From Penelope pileata (taxonomy: Eukaryota > Chordata > Aves > Galliformes > Cracidae), in the NCBI GenBank assembly GCA_013396635.1, contig WBMW01004965.1, positions 146,821-210,820 of the forward strand: a stretch of 64,000 nucleotides of DNA, in the 5' to 3' direction. Both the position numbers and the translations under genes were made by a program. Shown here piece by piece: positions 55,801 through 62,600 of this stretch. Within the stretch, counting starts at the first letter, position 1. Each line of letters opens with the position of its first letter. Under the pieces are notes generated by a model. It was not told the origin of the DNA and did no database searches. It worked only from the letters and a program-made list of their open reading frames with translations.

Positions 55801-56640
55801 ACTGGATGTCTTCAAGGAAAGCACAGTTTCACAATATCTTTGAAAAACCTTGGCCATAGTTACTACCTATCATTTTTAACATCCTGCCCTTGAGATAGAT
55901 GGAACACAAAGCGCAGAGGAAATGCATCAGCTACAGAACAGACCTTGTAGTCTGTGGACCCTGGTAAGATAAGGAAACAGACACTCCAGAATTTTATTCC
56001 CACCTAATCTTTGCCAGTCTCATTTCAAAGAGATCATTATCTGCCTTGCAACAGCTATATTCATCTCTACTTTCCTATTTTGTTCCTAGAATCCTCTTTG
56101 ATGGCAGATTGATGGCAGATTTCCTATCTTTAACCCTGCAGCAATACAGCTGGAGGCTGCTTTCTCATGTGCCACCAGTCACAAAATCCCATGTGTTCAT
56201 TTAAAACCAATTCATTTTATAAACAAAAAGTTGCTCAAAACCAAGTGAACAGCAAATAACACCATAGCTAAGTTAGAACAAGAGAGAAAATACAGGGACT
56301 AAGCCATTTCTGAAACTTTTCCTTAAAGTAAATACTACCTTACTCCAATAGCAGCTATATAAAAAAGAAATTGCTGAATGATTTACAGCTCCCCCGTACA
56401 GAGAAAAACAGAAATGGGGCTTTAAAGGTAAACATGTTGATCACAGCAAGCAGTTATTCCACTCAAAAAAACATTAAAGCCTTTATAAAGAACACAAGCT
56501 ACGTAAGTTCACAGTGAGTAAGACAAACCAGAATTTATCAAAGCATTCATTAAAAAACAAACAAAACCCAGAAAGTTAGTGCACTTACCTTCACTGTTTT
56601 TAGCAAAATTCAGCTTTATAAGTGATTTGGCATCTAGTTT
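4790..56640 (-). CDS. PPIL2: PPIL2, spliced gene, 15 coding exons visible, 5' end outside window
   Basis: Spliced exons: 56589-56640, 54283-54374, 53651-53740, 45366-45441, 44322-44482, 42692-42767, 41386-41492, 28881-28970, 26878-26911, 18594-18711, 15934-15990, 7418-7490, 7205-7267, 6541-6680 and 4790-4883. All junctions are GT-AG and all phases agree, giving 440 residues plus TAG. The product is a nuclear cyclophilin-like protein with an N-terminal U-box; the family is known as a spliceosome-associated factor and possible E3 ligase. Visible residues 1-48 are the end of the U-box and 49-194 a lysine-rich linker. Residues about 195-347 form the cyclophilin fold (FHRSIRNFV, IQGGDPTGTGTG, SQFFITF, LDKKHTVFG). 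The tail is charged and ends GFGDFSSW. Cyclophilin A residues R55, F60, Q63, F113 and H126 are matched by R242, F247, Q250, F300 and H313. M61 is Val and W121 is Tyr. As I recall, the human protein is about 520 residues, so roughly 80 N-terminal residues are missing here, most simply because they lie above 64000. Confidence 0.95.
4884..6540 (-). other. PPIL2: PPIL2 intron (last)
   Basis: This GT-AG intron of 1,657 bases shows no coding exon, RNA gene or recognisable repeat. The frames at 5777-6151 and 5878-6117 overlap on opposite strands and have no family resemblance. Confidence 0.7.
6541..6680 (-). CDS. PPIL2: PPIL2 visible exon 14 (charged tail)
   Basis: The 140-base exon begins VAAEREKVQLEEEAAKTKAE and ends TYRQGIGKYIDMAA plus two bases. 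The RQGIGKYI block is conserved in the family, while the Glu/Lys-rich part before it is diverged from the mammalian tail. Acceptor ccacag, donor gtaagt. Confidence 0.93.
6681..7204 (-). other. PPIL2: PPIL2 intron, 524 bases
   Basis: A short GT-AG intron between exons 14 and 13. I see nothing else in it. Confidence 0.85.
7205..7267 (-). CDS. PPIL2: PPIL2 visible exon 13
   Basis: The 63-base exon (21 codons) encodes EEIRIQTTTVFVDPYEEADA followed by Gln. It ends the barrel and begins the charged tail, and DPYEEAD is characteristic of PPIL2. Acceptor tcgcag, donor gtaggg, both phase 0. Confidence 0.96.
7418..7490 (-). CDS. PPIL2: PPIL2 visible exon 12
   Basis: The 73-base exon completes an Arg codon, then reads VVGGFETLTAMENVESDPKT and DRPK. 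It forms the last helix and strand of the cyclophilin fold. Acceptor tcttag, donor gtgact. An intron of only 150 bases follows. Confidence 0.96.
7491..15933 (-). other. PPIL2: PPIL2 intron, 8.4 kb
   Basis: This GT-AG intron between exons 12 and 11 contains a poly-A/purine tract (about 8213-8243), the ancient CR1 fragment at about 8270-8890 and an A/T-rich patch near 12180-12230. The rest is unremarkable AT-rich sequence with no supported gene. Confidence 0.75.
8270..8890 (+). mobile_element. Ancient CR1-type LINE fragment, reverse-transcriptase region
   Basis: Plus-strand translation, allowing frameshifts, gives degraded non-LTR reverse-transcriptase motifs in the right order. An NYKSVFLAPIPAK block at about 8300-8345 resembles the NYRPVSL..GK signature. 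A QHGFVENRVCQT block at about 8407-8442 resembles QHGF..RSC. GVLLGSDLGPKIFISFIN at about 8638-8692 resembles GVPQGSVLGP..F..FIN. Stops and frameshifts are present, so it is a dead fossil. It is far more decayed than the CR1 3' ends elsewhere in the window. The ends are approximate, and the last 150 bases are less certain. Confidence 0.65.
15934..15990 (-). CDS. PPIL2: PPIL2 visible exon 11 (W121-equivalent Tyr)
   Basis: The 57-base exon reads FFITFRSCAYLDKKHTVFG with split codons at both ends. The second Phe matches F113 and the His matches H126 of cyclophilin A. The residue at the cyclosporin-contacting W121 position is Tyr, as in mammalian PPIL2. Acceptor tttcag, donor gtgagt. Confidence 0.96.
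16728..16775. mobile_element. Possible hAT-type transposon terminal fossil
   Basis: A perfect 16-base palindrome (GTGGTCTGCAGACCAC, 16743-16758) is preceded by ggtttccactct. This resembles the GGTCCGCGGACC-type motif near the ends of vertebrate hAT elements after CpG decay to TG/CA. No second end or transposase was found. Confidence 0.3.
16901..16937. repeat. Tandem duplication, 16-base unit
   Basis: Two identical copies of tgcaaataggaggggc (16901-16916 and 16917-16932) are followed by a partial third (tgcaa). The perfect identity suggests a recent slippage event. Confidence 0.9.
17667..17690. repeat. Inverted repeat with two CACGTG E-boxes
   Basis: Arms cacgtgctta (17667-17676) and taagcacgtg (17681-17690) are exact reverse complements around a 4-base loop. 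Each arm carries a palindromic CACGTG E-box, the site of bHLH factors such as USF, MYC or CLOCK/BMAL. Confidence 0.8.
18594..18711 (-). CDS. PPIL2: PPIL2 visible exon 10 (cyclophilin core)
   Basis: The 118-base exon encodes GGESYWGKPFKDEFKPNLSH and then TGRGILSMANSGPNTNKSQ, plus two bases. GILSMANSGPNTN is the signature strand of the cyclophilin family. The polypyrimidine tract upstream on the minus strand is an uninterrupted T run (plus-strand A run at 18715-18732). Donor gtaagt. Confidence 0.96.
21192..21216. repeat. 12-base tandem duplication
   Basis: The unit cagcattagatc occurs twice in direct succession, a simple slippage duplication. Confidence 0.85.
23969..23988. repeat. (TAAGC)n microsatellite
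   Basis: Three to four direct copies of the pentamer ctaag/taagc lie within intronic sequence. Confidence 0.8.
26878..26911 (-). CDS. PPIL2: PPIL2 visible exon 9, 34-base microexon
   Basis: This very short exon encodes IQGGDPTGTGT plus one base. QGGD contains the glutamine equivalent to cyclophilin A Q63. It is too short for ORF finding and was recognised from the motif, acceptor tctgcag and donor gtaagg. Phases join exons 8 and 10 exactly; skipping it would shift the frame. Confidence 0.95.
27433..27463. repeat. (TA)n(CA)n microsatellite
   Basis: An alternating TA run of about 20 bases passes into CACACACA. It is likely to be polymorphic in length. Confidence 0.95.
27611..27627. other. Assembly gap, 17 N
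   Basis: Undetermined bases are flanked on both sides by poly-T. The gap most likely marks a homopolymer of unresolved length rather than missing unique sequence. It lies inside an intron and does not affect the PPIL2 coding reconstruction. Confidence 0.95.
28881..28970 (-). CDS. PPIL2: PPIL2 visible exon 8 (cyclophilin active-site Arg)
   Basis: The 30-codon exon reads TPRTCENFIKLCKKNYYDG and then TIFHRSIRNFV. FHR carries the arginine equivalent to cyclophilin A R55, and NF carries F60; the M61 position is Val. Acceptor tttcag, donor gtgagt, both phase 0. The strength of this match first identified the gene. Confidence 0.97.
32867..32886. repeat. (TTTA)n microsatellite
   Basis: About five direct copies of the tetramer ttta/ttat, followed some 20 bases later by a poly-T/poly-A tract. 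Confidence 0.9.
37262..37370 (+). mobile_element. Possible tRNA-derived SINE/MIR-like fossil
   Basis: The segment acaggatacctggattccag followed by tcctatttaatgctc and tgtcctgtcactaagtaac recalls the tRNA-related head and core of amniote SINEs of the MIR or tortoise type (..gacctggattctagtcctggctctgcc..gtgac). The match is from memory and short. Confidence 0.3.
38528..38585 (+). mobile_element. Possible tRNA-derived SINE head fossil
   Basis: An A-box-like block (gggtcagagagtgcctg) and a B-box-like block (acctgtgttctacacttctg) lie at SINE-like spacing after ggggcctagccact. The pattern matches the tRNA-related head of ancient amniote SINEs with some deletion. Confidence 0.3.
39640..39873 (-). 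mobile_element. CR1 LINE, 5'-truncated 3' end
   Basis: Read on the minus strand, this is the end of CR1 ORF2 (RKKFFTVRVVRHWNRLPREV, then a block ending GALGNLV and a stop), followed by the CR1 3' UTR and the repeated ATTCTATG tail at 39640-39660. The element is severely 5' truncated near the ambiguous base at 39873. CR1 is the dominant LINE family of birds. Copies this short are not mobile. Confidence 0.93.
39873..39873. other. Single ambiguous base (N)
   Basis: One undetermined base at the 5' truncation edge of the CR1 copy. Confidence 0.95.
41386..41492 (-). CDS. PPIL2: PPIL2 visible exon 7 (start of cyclophilin domain)
   Basis: The 107-base exon reads AIEDDVVRYKYVKKKGYVRL and then HTNKGDLNLELHCDM. 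VRLHTNKGDLNLEL is the first beta strand pair of the cyclophilin barrel. Acceptor ctacag, donor gtactg (sub-optimal). A 12.4 kb intron, the largest in the window, follows it. Confidence 0.94.
41493..42691 (-). other. PPIL2: PPIL2 intron, 1.2 kb
   Basis: A GT-AG intron between exons 7 and 6. It is AT-rich, and I see nothing else in it. Confidence 0.8.
42692..42767 (-). CDS. PPIL2: PPIL2 visible exon 6 (Ser/Thr-rich linker)
   Basis: The 76-base exon encodes AHYSTGAVSASFTSTAMVPE followed by TTHEA and one base of the next codon. Its low-complexity Ser/Thr content suggests a flexible hinge before the cyclophilin fold. The acceptor is aacag. The donor gtacca is weaker than the others, so this exon is a candidate for occasional skipping; that is inference only. 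Confidence 0.92.
42768..44321 (-). other. PPIL2: PPIL2 intron, 1.55 kb
   Basis: A GT-AG intron between exons 6 and 5 that holds the minus-strand tRNA-like SINE candidate at about 43358-43435. No other gene is visible. Confidence 0.8.
43358..43435 (-). mobile_element. Probable fossil tRNA-derived SINE
   Basis: On the minus strand, gcagtgtgacctgatggaca continues to gagcgttggcctgtgactta, then acctgtgttctctac. This follows the tRNA-related head of ancient sauropsid/amniote SINEs (gtggatagagcactggcctgtgactcaggagacctgggttctattcc in outline). It has A-box-like and B-box-like blocks at the expected spacing. It lacks a clean cloverleaf, so it is not a functional tRNA gene. Confidence 0.45.
44322..44482 (-). 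CDS. PPIL2: PPIL2 visible exon 5 (charged linker)
   Basis: This is the longest visible exon, at 161 bases. It completes an Asp codon and reads EEKAKLDPSYYLKNTNAETR, then a Glu/Lys-rich helix-forming stretch ending KKKVDKLNA. Its content is typical of the solvent-exposed linker between the U-box and cyclophilin domains. Acceptor atctag, donor gtaagt. Confidence 0.96.
44483..45365 (-). other. PPIL2: PPIL2 intron, 0.9 kb
   Basis: An AT-rich GT-AG intron between exons 5 and 4. Nothing else is seen in it. Confidence 0.8.
45366..45441 (-). CDS. PPIL2: PPIL2 visible exon 4 (linker)
   Basis: The 76-base exon encodes DPTNLDKFNVSNFFHVKNN followed by IKVVDP and one base of the next codon. Acceptor ttttcag, donor gtaagg. 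An intron of about 8.2 kb separates it from the previous exon, and the phases join exactly. Confidence 0.95.
46914..47060 (+). mobile_element. CR1 LINE 3' end, plus orientation
   Basis: The sequence cccatccctggagacattca, then ggacctgatgaccttttaaa, ggtcccttccaactc and a terminal attctatgatt match the last part of CR1 ORF2 and its 3' UTR. Only about 150 bases survive. It runs opposite to the two other young CR1 copies and antisense to PPIL2. Confidence 0.88.
50014..50060 (+). mobile_element. Possible MIR/CORE-SINE-like fragment
   Basis: The run taagtgctttacatcacata, followed by ttacccattaa, resembles the reverse complement of the MIR 3' part (gcgctttacatgtattaactcattt). The match is short and from memory, so it may be coincidence. 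Confidence 0.2.
50077..50096. repeat. (TGTC)n microsatellite
   Basis: Five direct copies of the tetramer tgtc. Confidence 0.95.
53651..53740 (-). CDS. PPIL2: PPIL2 visible exon 3 (post-U-box linker)
   Basis: An exon of exactly 30 codons, beginning AVEQLNIKPKNYKDLL and ending DIVTLQ. It links the U-box to the DPTNLDKFNVSNF segment. Acceptor ccattag, donor gtaaac, both ends phase 0. The LLTDEPFTRQDI core is close to the mammalian protein as I recall it. Confidence 0.95.
53741..54282 (-). other. PPIL2: PPIL2 intron, 542 bases
   Basis: An AT-rich GT-AG intron between exons 3 and 2. Nothing else is seen in it. Confidence 0.85.
54283..54374 (-). CDS. PPIL2: PPIL2 visible exon 2 (U-box C-terminal part)
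   Basis: The 92-base exon completes the split Gly codon and reads KYHCPVLFTVFTNN, then SHIVAIKTTGNVFAYE. The CPV and phenylalanine-rich strand is the second half of the PPIL2 U-box, which lacks the zinc ligands of a RING. The acceptor is catcag and the donor gtacgt; the exon ends in phase 0. Confidence 0.95.
54375..56588 (-). other. PPIL2: PPIL2 intron, 2.2 kb
   Basis: This GT-AG intron between exons 2 and 1 contains an unexplained CpG-bearing patch at about 55180-55280 and a 10-base duplication (gatggcagatt) near 56099-56120. No gene was recognised. Confidence 0.8.
56589..56640 (-). CDS. PPIL2: PPIL2 visible exon 1 of 15 (end of U-box)
   Basis: The 52-base exon reads KLDAKSLIKLNFAKNSE and ends in the first base of a Gly codon. 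The acceptor is ttctttag and the donor gtaagt. It begins in phase 0 and matches human PPIL2 from about residue 82, so the upstream exon should end on a whole codon. U-box helices normally sit at this point of the family alignment. Confidence 0.93.
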
Positions 56641-59600
56641 CTAAAGAAAACAAAGCATTAAGAAAATTACTGACAACGGAACGTAAACATGGAAATAACA
56701 GAAATGGGAACATCAGTGTCAGTATTTTAATGGCACGTAACTTATTAATAATACATTGCAAGTTGTCTGAATCATCGGAACCCTGGGAACTGAAGTTATA
56801 GACAGCTCATAAAACCAAGGCTCATGGAGCCTGAGAACCAGGATACCATTTATCTACAGCACTGCAGCCTGATGCAGTGCAGGGCTACACAAAGGGAAGA
56901 AGCCTGAGGTTACACAGCTCGGTCCGAGCACAAACTGAGCGGGGAGCCTGCATGCAGGGCAGAGGCAAAGACTGCTGCTGCTGATCAGAAGTGACAATCT
57001 GAAAGGACCTGTGATGAGAGCCACAAAGCCAGCATGTTATTTTGGCAATCAAGCTTACTACCTTTCCTAAGATAACTGTGATTTCTCTTTTACTTCAGGA
57101 AACTTGTGCGCATGCCTGAAATAATGCCCCGTCTTCAGCAACACGCCAGGGCAGACCCACAAACACTGGCCATTTGCTGGGGGCAGGATGTGACCTGGGC
57201 ACACAGCTGGGATGGGCACAGCCTGACCACGGTGAGCCCCAGGCTGGGCAGCGCTGGGGGCAGCCCCCAGCCCAGAGGCAGCCCTGGGAGCTTCCAGGCT
57301 GAGCCAGGATCTCGGTGGGAAAAAACCCTCCAATTGTATCAGCTGTCAGAAATGGTTTTGCTGCCAAACGGATTGTTACAAGCAGGCACAGCACAGGCCT
57401 TTCTGAAGAAACAATCGGTTCTCTTCTCCAAACATGCACCTGAGCAGCTCAGGGAGGTTTTCATAATGCAGACAGCTTTTATAAACAGATCCGAGCAGAG
57501 ATCTGCCAGCCGCGGGCCAACACTGCTGTGCAGTCACTGTGGCAAACAGGGATAACAAAACCACGTGAAACCCAGGCAGAGGGGTTTTCTGCCCAATCAG
57601 AAATCATATCCTTGGTTCAGAGTACGTGCTGTGGCAGCTGGACTCATCTGTTTACAGGAAGGCACTTCTCAAACCGTTTGTTGTCTACTGGTAGGCTCAT
57701 CTGCTGCCAGAAAGGTAACCATCTCCCTGATTTCCTAGCAAGAAGCATAATAAGGGCCAGTAGGAATAAGATGGAGAAGGGGAGAGAGAAACGTGGTTAG
57801 GGCATACATAGTCAGGTGCTGGAAGACTGATGCTGCTGCTTTTCTTGAGTGGATTTTCCCGAAAAGGCACCACCAACAAACAGCAAGCATCATCTGCACA
57901 CTGCTGGGTAAGATAGAAAGACAGCAAAGGTAACGGCACGTCTGAAATGACTAAGTGAATGCAGAACTTAATTCATTTCCTTATCTACCTTTTTACTAGA
58001 ACAATGGCAGGGAATAGCAGAGTTGCCGAAATGAACACATGATCCTGGACAGATCTGTTCAACCTGAACAACTTATTAACACAAAGCAGCATCCATCTGT
58101 GCACGTGTTGTGTGACAGCCCAAAAATTACATTCCAGAAAAAAGTTATTTAGAAATACCTCTAGAAACACTGATCAGTTGAAGAAAGGCCTTTAAGTGAT
58201 CTCCCTGCCTCACTGGAGCTATCCCCAGAACATACGATCAGATCATCCTTAAACAAAAATGGAAACAGTTTCCTAAGAAACAGTGTGGAGTGATTGAAGA
58301 TTCAGGTTTATACGTTGACAGAAATTTAGTGGAAAAGAGACTAAACTCCTGCACAGACTTTAAAGGCAGCAAGAGCTGCAGCACACTTTCATCAGTCAAA
58401 GCATGATGTGTTGTTAGAAGTGCTGCCAAGTCCTTGGAGTTACTCTGTACCCAGGGGAACTGCATGGTATTTCGGGTCACATCTTTCCATGCTATAGAAA
58501 AACGTTAGTTTTCAGCATCAGTTACTCATGGTGCATCAGCTGCTCGCGCTGGCATCTGTTCCTCACCAAGGCCAGCTCTTATATGTCAACAGTAAATTAA
58601 AAAAAAAAGTGATTTTCATGTAAGAGTCAAAATACATGCACTGCCTGGGGCCTCTCCCAGGATGAGAGCTCTGTACGATGAAGTGCTGCACGGACACGAG
58701 CTGGACAGCCCCAGCCCGGGCTCCTCGCTGTGTGCTGGAGAAGTGACCTTGCCGTGCCAGCTCCTGCCCTTCCAGCAGCTCTGGGCCTCGGCTCTGCTGG
58801 CAGCTTCGCACCCGAGCACTGCCCGAATCACGAGGGAACTTCTGCCTCCTGAGAACAGGCCCTGCTCGGGCAGTCTGCCTGTGAAGAGGCACGGGACTGG
58901 ACTGAGAGCTGTGAGCGAATGCGTGGAAAATACAATCAGGGCAACCTCAGAGATATCTGGAGAAGTTGATGGGAAGACAGGAGGGGGATTTACTCTCTTG
59001 TCAAGGGAAATCTTTGGAGCAGCAGAACAGCAAAGCCAGGCTCTGATCTGCTGCAAAGCATTGCCCTGGATTACAAAGGCAGCTCAGTGCCCCAGACCCA
59101 ACTGCAGCACGGGGCAACTTCGCACAAAGCGTGCCCGGAGGGGAGCACAGCCAGCATGCAGCACTGCCAGGAGGCCCCATTTTGAAATGTCTACATGTTA
59201 CATAGGAAACTATGAAGTAATACAATACAAAAAACTGTATTTTATCCCCTCAGCCTCACCCCAGGTTCTTCATTTCACTTGAAAGCAGGGTTATCTTGCA
59301 CGTGGGTGAATCTGCTTTTATTTATTCTCCATCAAATAAAGGCAAAGCTTGCTAAGCACCATCAGCTCGTTGCCATGGAAACGACCATTATGCCACAAAC
59401 AGGCACCAGCCTTCCCGAGAAGAGACAGCAGGAGTGAATGAGTCCTTAAATGAGTTAAAGTACTTGTTTTCATGAATTTCTTATTAGTAATAACACATAA
59501 GGGAGCTGAAATATTGAATACACAGCTCGAGTTCAAAACTGTTTCTAACCTGAACTTCCCCCACACATTTATCACCCAGTTTCAGTCAATTTCCAGTGAA

Positions 59601-62600
59601 GAAAGGAAGAAAAAAAGCAACGTTTATTAAAAACACTCGATCTAATTAAAATTCTAAATTCATAACAAAAATGGAAGGCCACGAGCACGCGCCACTTCCC
59701 CCAAGCAGAAGGGAGGGCTGTACGTTCACTGCTAAAAATACCCGATGCAGGAACGCTGGAGAGCAGACGCGCTGAGCAGCACCTAGTGCCAGCTGCTCCA
59801 CTGCAAGGATGGGCTCTGAACAGCCCCAGAAACCACGCGAGCTCTCTCCTTGGTTGGCTCCTCGGTCAGGCACACTTCCACACAGGCAGCCAAGGCTACT
59901 TTTGGCCATGACCCACTTTCTGCAGCAGCAAGGAGCCCGCACGCTCCCGTCTGTCAGCTGACACCGCTCGCTCCTGTGGGACACCAAAGGGCAGCTGCCT
60001 GCACTGACACCCCAAGCAGAGGTTACCAGGCAGCCTAGGTCAGTGGGGCACTGTGCAGCTTGCGGATGGAGCAGGCCAACTGTCTGCAGTTAAACTGCTC
60101 TTTGTCATCGCTGTGTCTCTCATGAAGATACGACCCACAATCCTCGTGCATCAATTAGTTACACCCCCTGCATCCCTTCGGTCTGTGGCAGCATGTTCGT
60201 TTTGTTAATGAGGCTCTGACCCTGTTGGATACACACCAGTCTGCAAAGCAACCAGCGTGGACTCATCTGGCTCCCTGACCACACATGGTTCTTGTTGGTG
60301 ACACGCAGTGAGAGTTGCACTTAGTAAACACAGACCTCGCCACTCCAACAACATTAACAGAACTGAAGTTAAAACGTTAACGCTCAGGAAGCAGACACCC
60401 TTCCTAAGGGCCTCTGGCAGGAACACACAATCATCCAGTGAAGCATCCCAGGGAAAAATTAACCCGTCACACCTGAACTCGTTGACAACACGAGGACAAA
60501 ATCACCTGGTGCTGGCATGGCCACTCGGTTGGTTCTCATCCCACTCAAACTAGCAACACAGAGTTACTTCAAATATGAGAGAAAGCCAAACCAAATACTA
60601 AGACACAACACTGCCTTCCGAATAACAAATTTAACACTAGCAGATGACCTTTGTATTAAATTCTTTGGTTTCTTCAGAGATGGCACCTGTCACTCACTGC
60701 ATGCAACTCCCAACTTCAAGCCCTCACACCATTTTTTCTGCTATAAAACACTCAGTAAACATTACAATGTTAATCAAACGCTTATATATAATTTGAATAA
60801 CTCCATGTATAGTTTTACTTATTTTAGATGATGTAAATGAATTTAACGATGACAAAAGGAAATGGAAATCCTCACCAAGTCTACACATCCATGGAATCAC
60901 AGAATGGTTTGGGCTGGAAGGGACCTTAGAGATCATCTTGTTCCAGCCCCCCTGCCATGGGCAAGGACACCTCCCACCACACCAGGCTGCCCAAAGTCCC
61001 ATCCTGCCTGGCCTTGAACACCTCCAGGGAGGGGGCATCCACGACTTCTCTGGGTAACCTGTTCCAGTGCCTCACCACCCTCACAGGGAAGAATTTCTTC
61101 CTTATATTTTCATGCGAGTGTGATGGGAAACAGCAGTACTGGTTTAACAAAATAAGCTACATTCATGCAGTTCAATGTTTCATGGAAAAACTGAGGTCAG
61201 TGGCAGACTAGTCTCCTGATTCAAGCTATGATTTCTACGTCCAGTTCAACACCATAAATGGTGGATGCTTGTCATATGGACAACATCCACCGAGTGCTAA
61301 AAGAGCCTCGAATCACGCTCTCGCGTGAAACTGCTGCTTTAGCTGTGGCTTTCATCCTACAGCTGAACTGGTATGGGAATGGACACAGAAGATCCTTCAT
61401 TACCCACTTCCATTGCATTTTCATATTTAAATTTTAATTGAACTGACACCATATGGTCACCAAAGCCTTGTCCACAGAATCATAAAGATACGCTTGGTTA
61501 CACGTGGCTCACAGACACGAGCAATAACGTTGCTGTGTCAAAGAGCACATTAACAGAAATTACCATGAGAAAAAGATGTGCAGTTCCACGTGTAAGATTA
61601 AGCCCTCAATCTTAATGCACTCAGAAGTCTATAATTCCAGAGATCCACAGCCAAATACAACAAGGTTTATGGAAAATAAAGCTATGCAGAAGCATCAAGA
61701 AGCTAGTCTCCAATTTTAGTGAAAAATAGGCAAGCAAAGATCTGTGGGAAACCTCAAGCTGCATCTCATTTAAGGCTAGAGTGTTTCACAGCTGCTAGTT
61801 TTTCAAGTGTCACAATCACAAAAACCTATCCAATGCGCACACTTCCACCAAAACAAGGAGAAGGAAAAAAAGAGACCATCTGTTCAGTCTGTAAAACCTA
61901 GATGTAAATACAGTTTTGCTGTAAGGGAAATGCATTAGAAATAACGCTAGACACATTTATCAGTCTGTGTCCAGAGCTGGCTTACTGGATAAAGCACTGT
62001 CTGCCACCACCACAGCCCCCAGCAGCAAGGTGTGAAGAGGCACAGCAGCTTGGCTAGTGACTCATGATACCAGAGGGTCTCAAACTGCTCTTTACTGCAA
62101 CAGTAAGTCTGGGCAAATCTCATCTTCTTTGCCCTTGCTGTTTCCCAAAGATGTAAGGAATTTCAAACTAACCCCACCTTTCAAGGCAGACAAAGGGCAA
62201 CCATCAGCAGTGCTGCATGCGCTGCTGTCAAACCCAGCTCCAGCTCTGGGAGGAGCAACCAACTACCCATATGTTCGCCAGCGAGAAAGGAGAGTGGGAA
62301 AGTTTTAGAAAACCCATCAAAACAGGGGTCATTTTTCTGGTTATCAGCCTCAGCATCATCCCCTTGACCCTTCTGTGTTTTATGACCATTTCCAGTTGCG
62401 ACACACAACTTTCTGATTGTTCCTCTGGGCAGGAATCATGTCCTAATGCGCTTCTATCCCGGGGCCTTGAAAATTTATGGTCACTAGTCAAATATTAACT
62501 CATTTAGACTGCTGCCTAAAAGCTAATAATTTCTGTAGCAAATGAGGTAAGCCATGGTTCAGTGGCTGCATCTTGAGGGCGTTGTGGATGTTCCAGCAGC

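Noticed and set aside
57106..57555. 149-codon plus-strand frame
   Set aside because: Composition-driven, no family resemblance, overlapped by frames on the other strand.
58662..59282. 206-codon plus-strand frame with overlapping minus-strand frames
   Set aside because: It lies in a GC-richer intronic patch, has no recognisable domain, and is open in several frames at once.
60926..61150. 74-codon minus-strand frame with RKKFFPVRVVRHWNRL
   Set aside because: CR1 ORF2 remnant, annotated as a mobile element.
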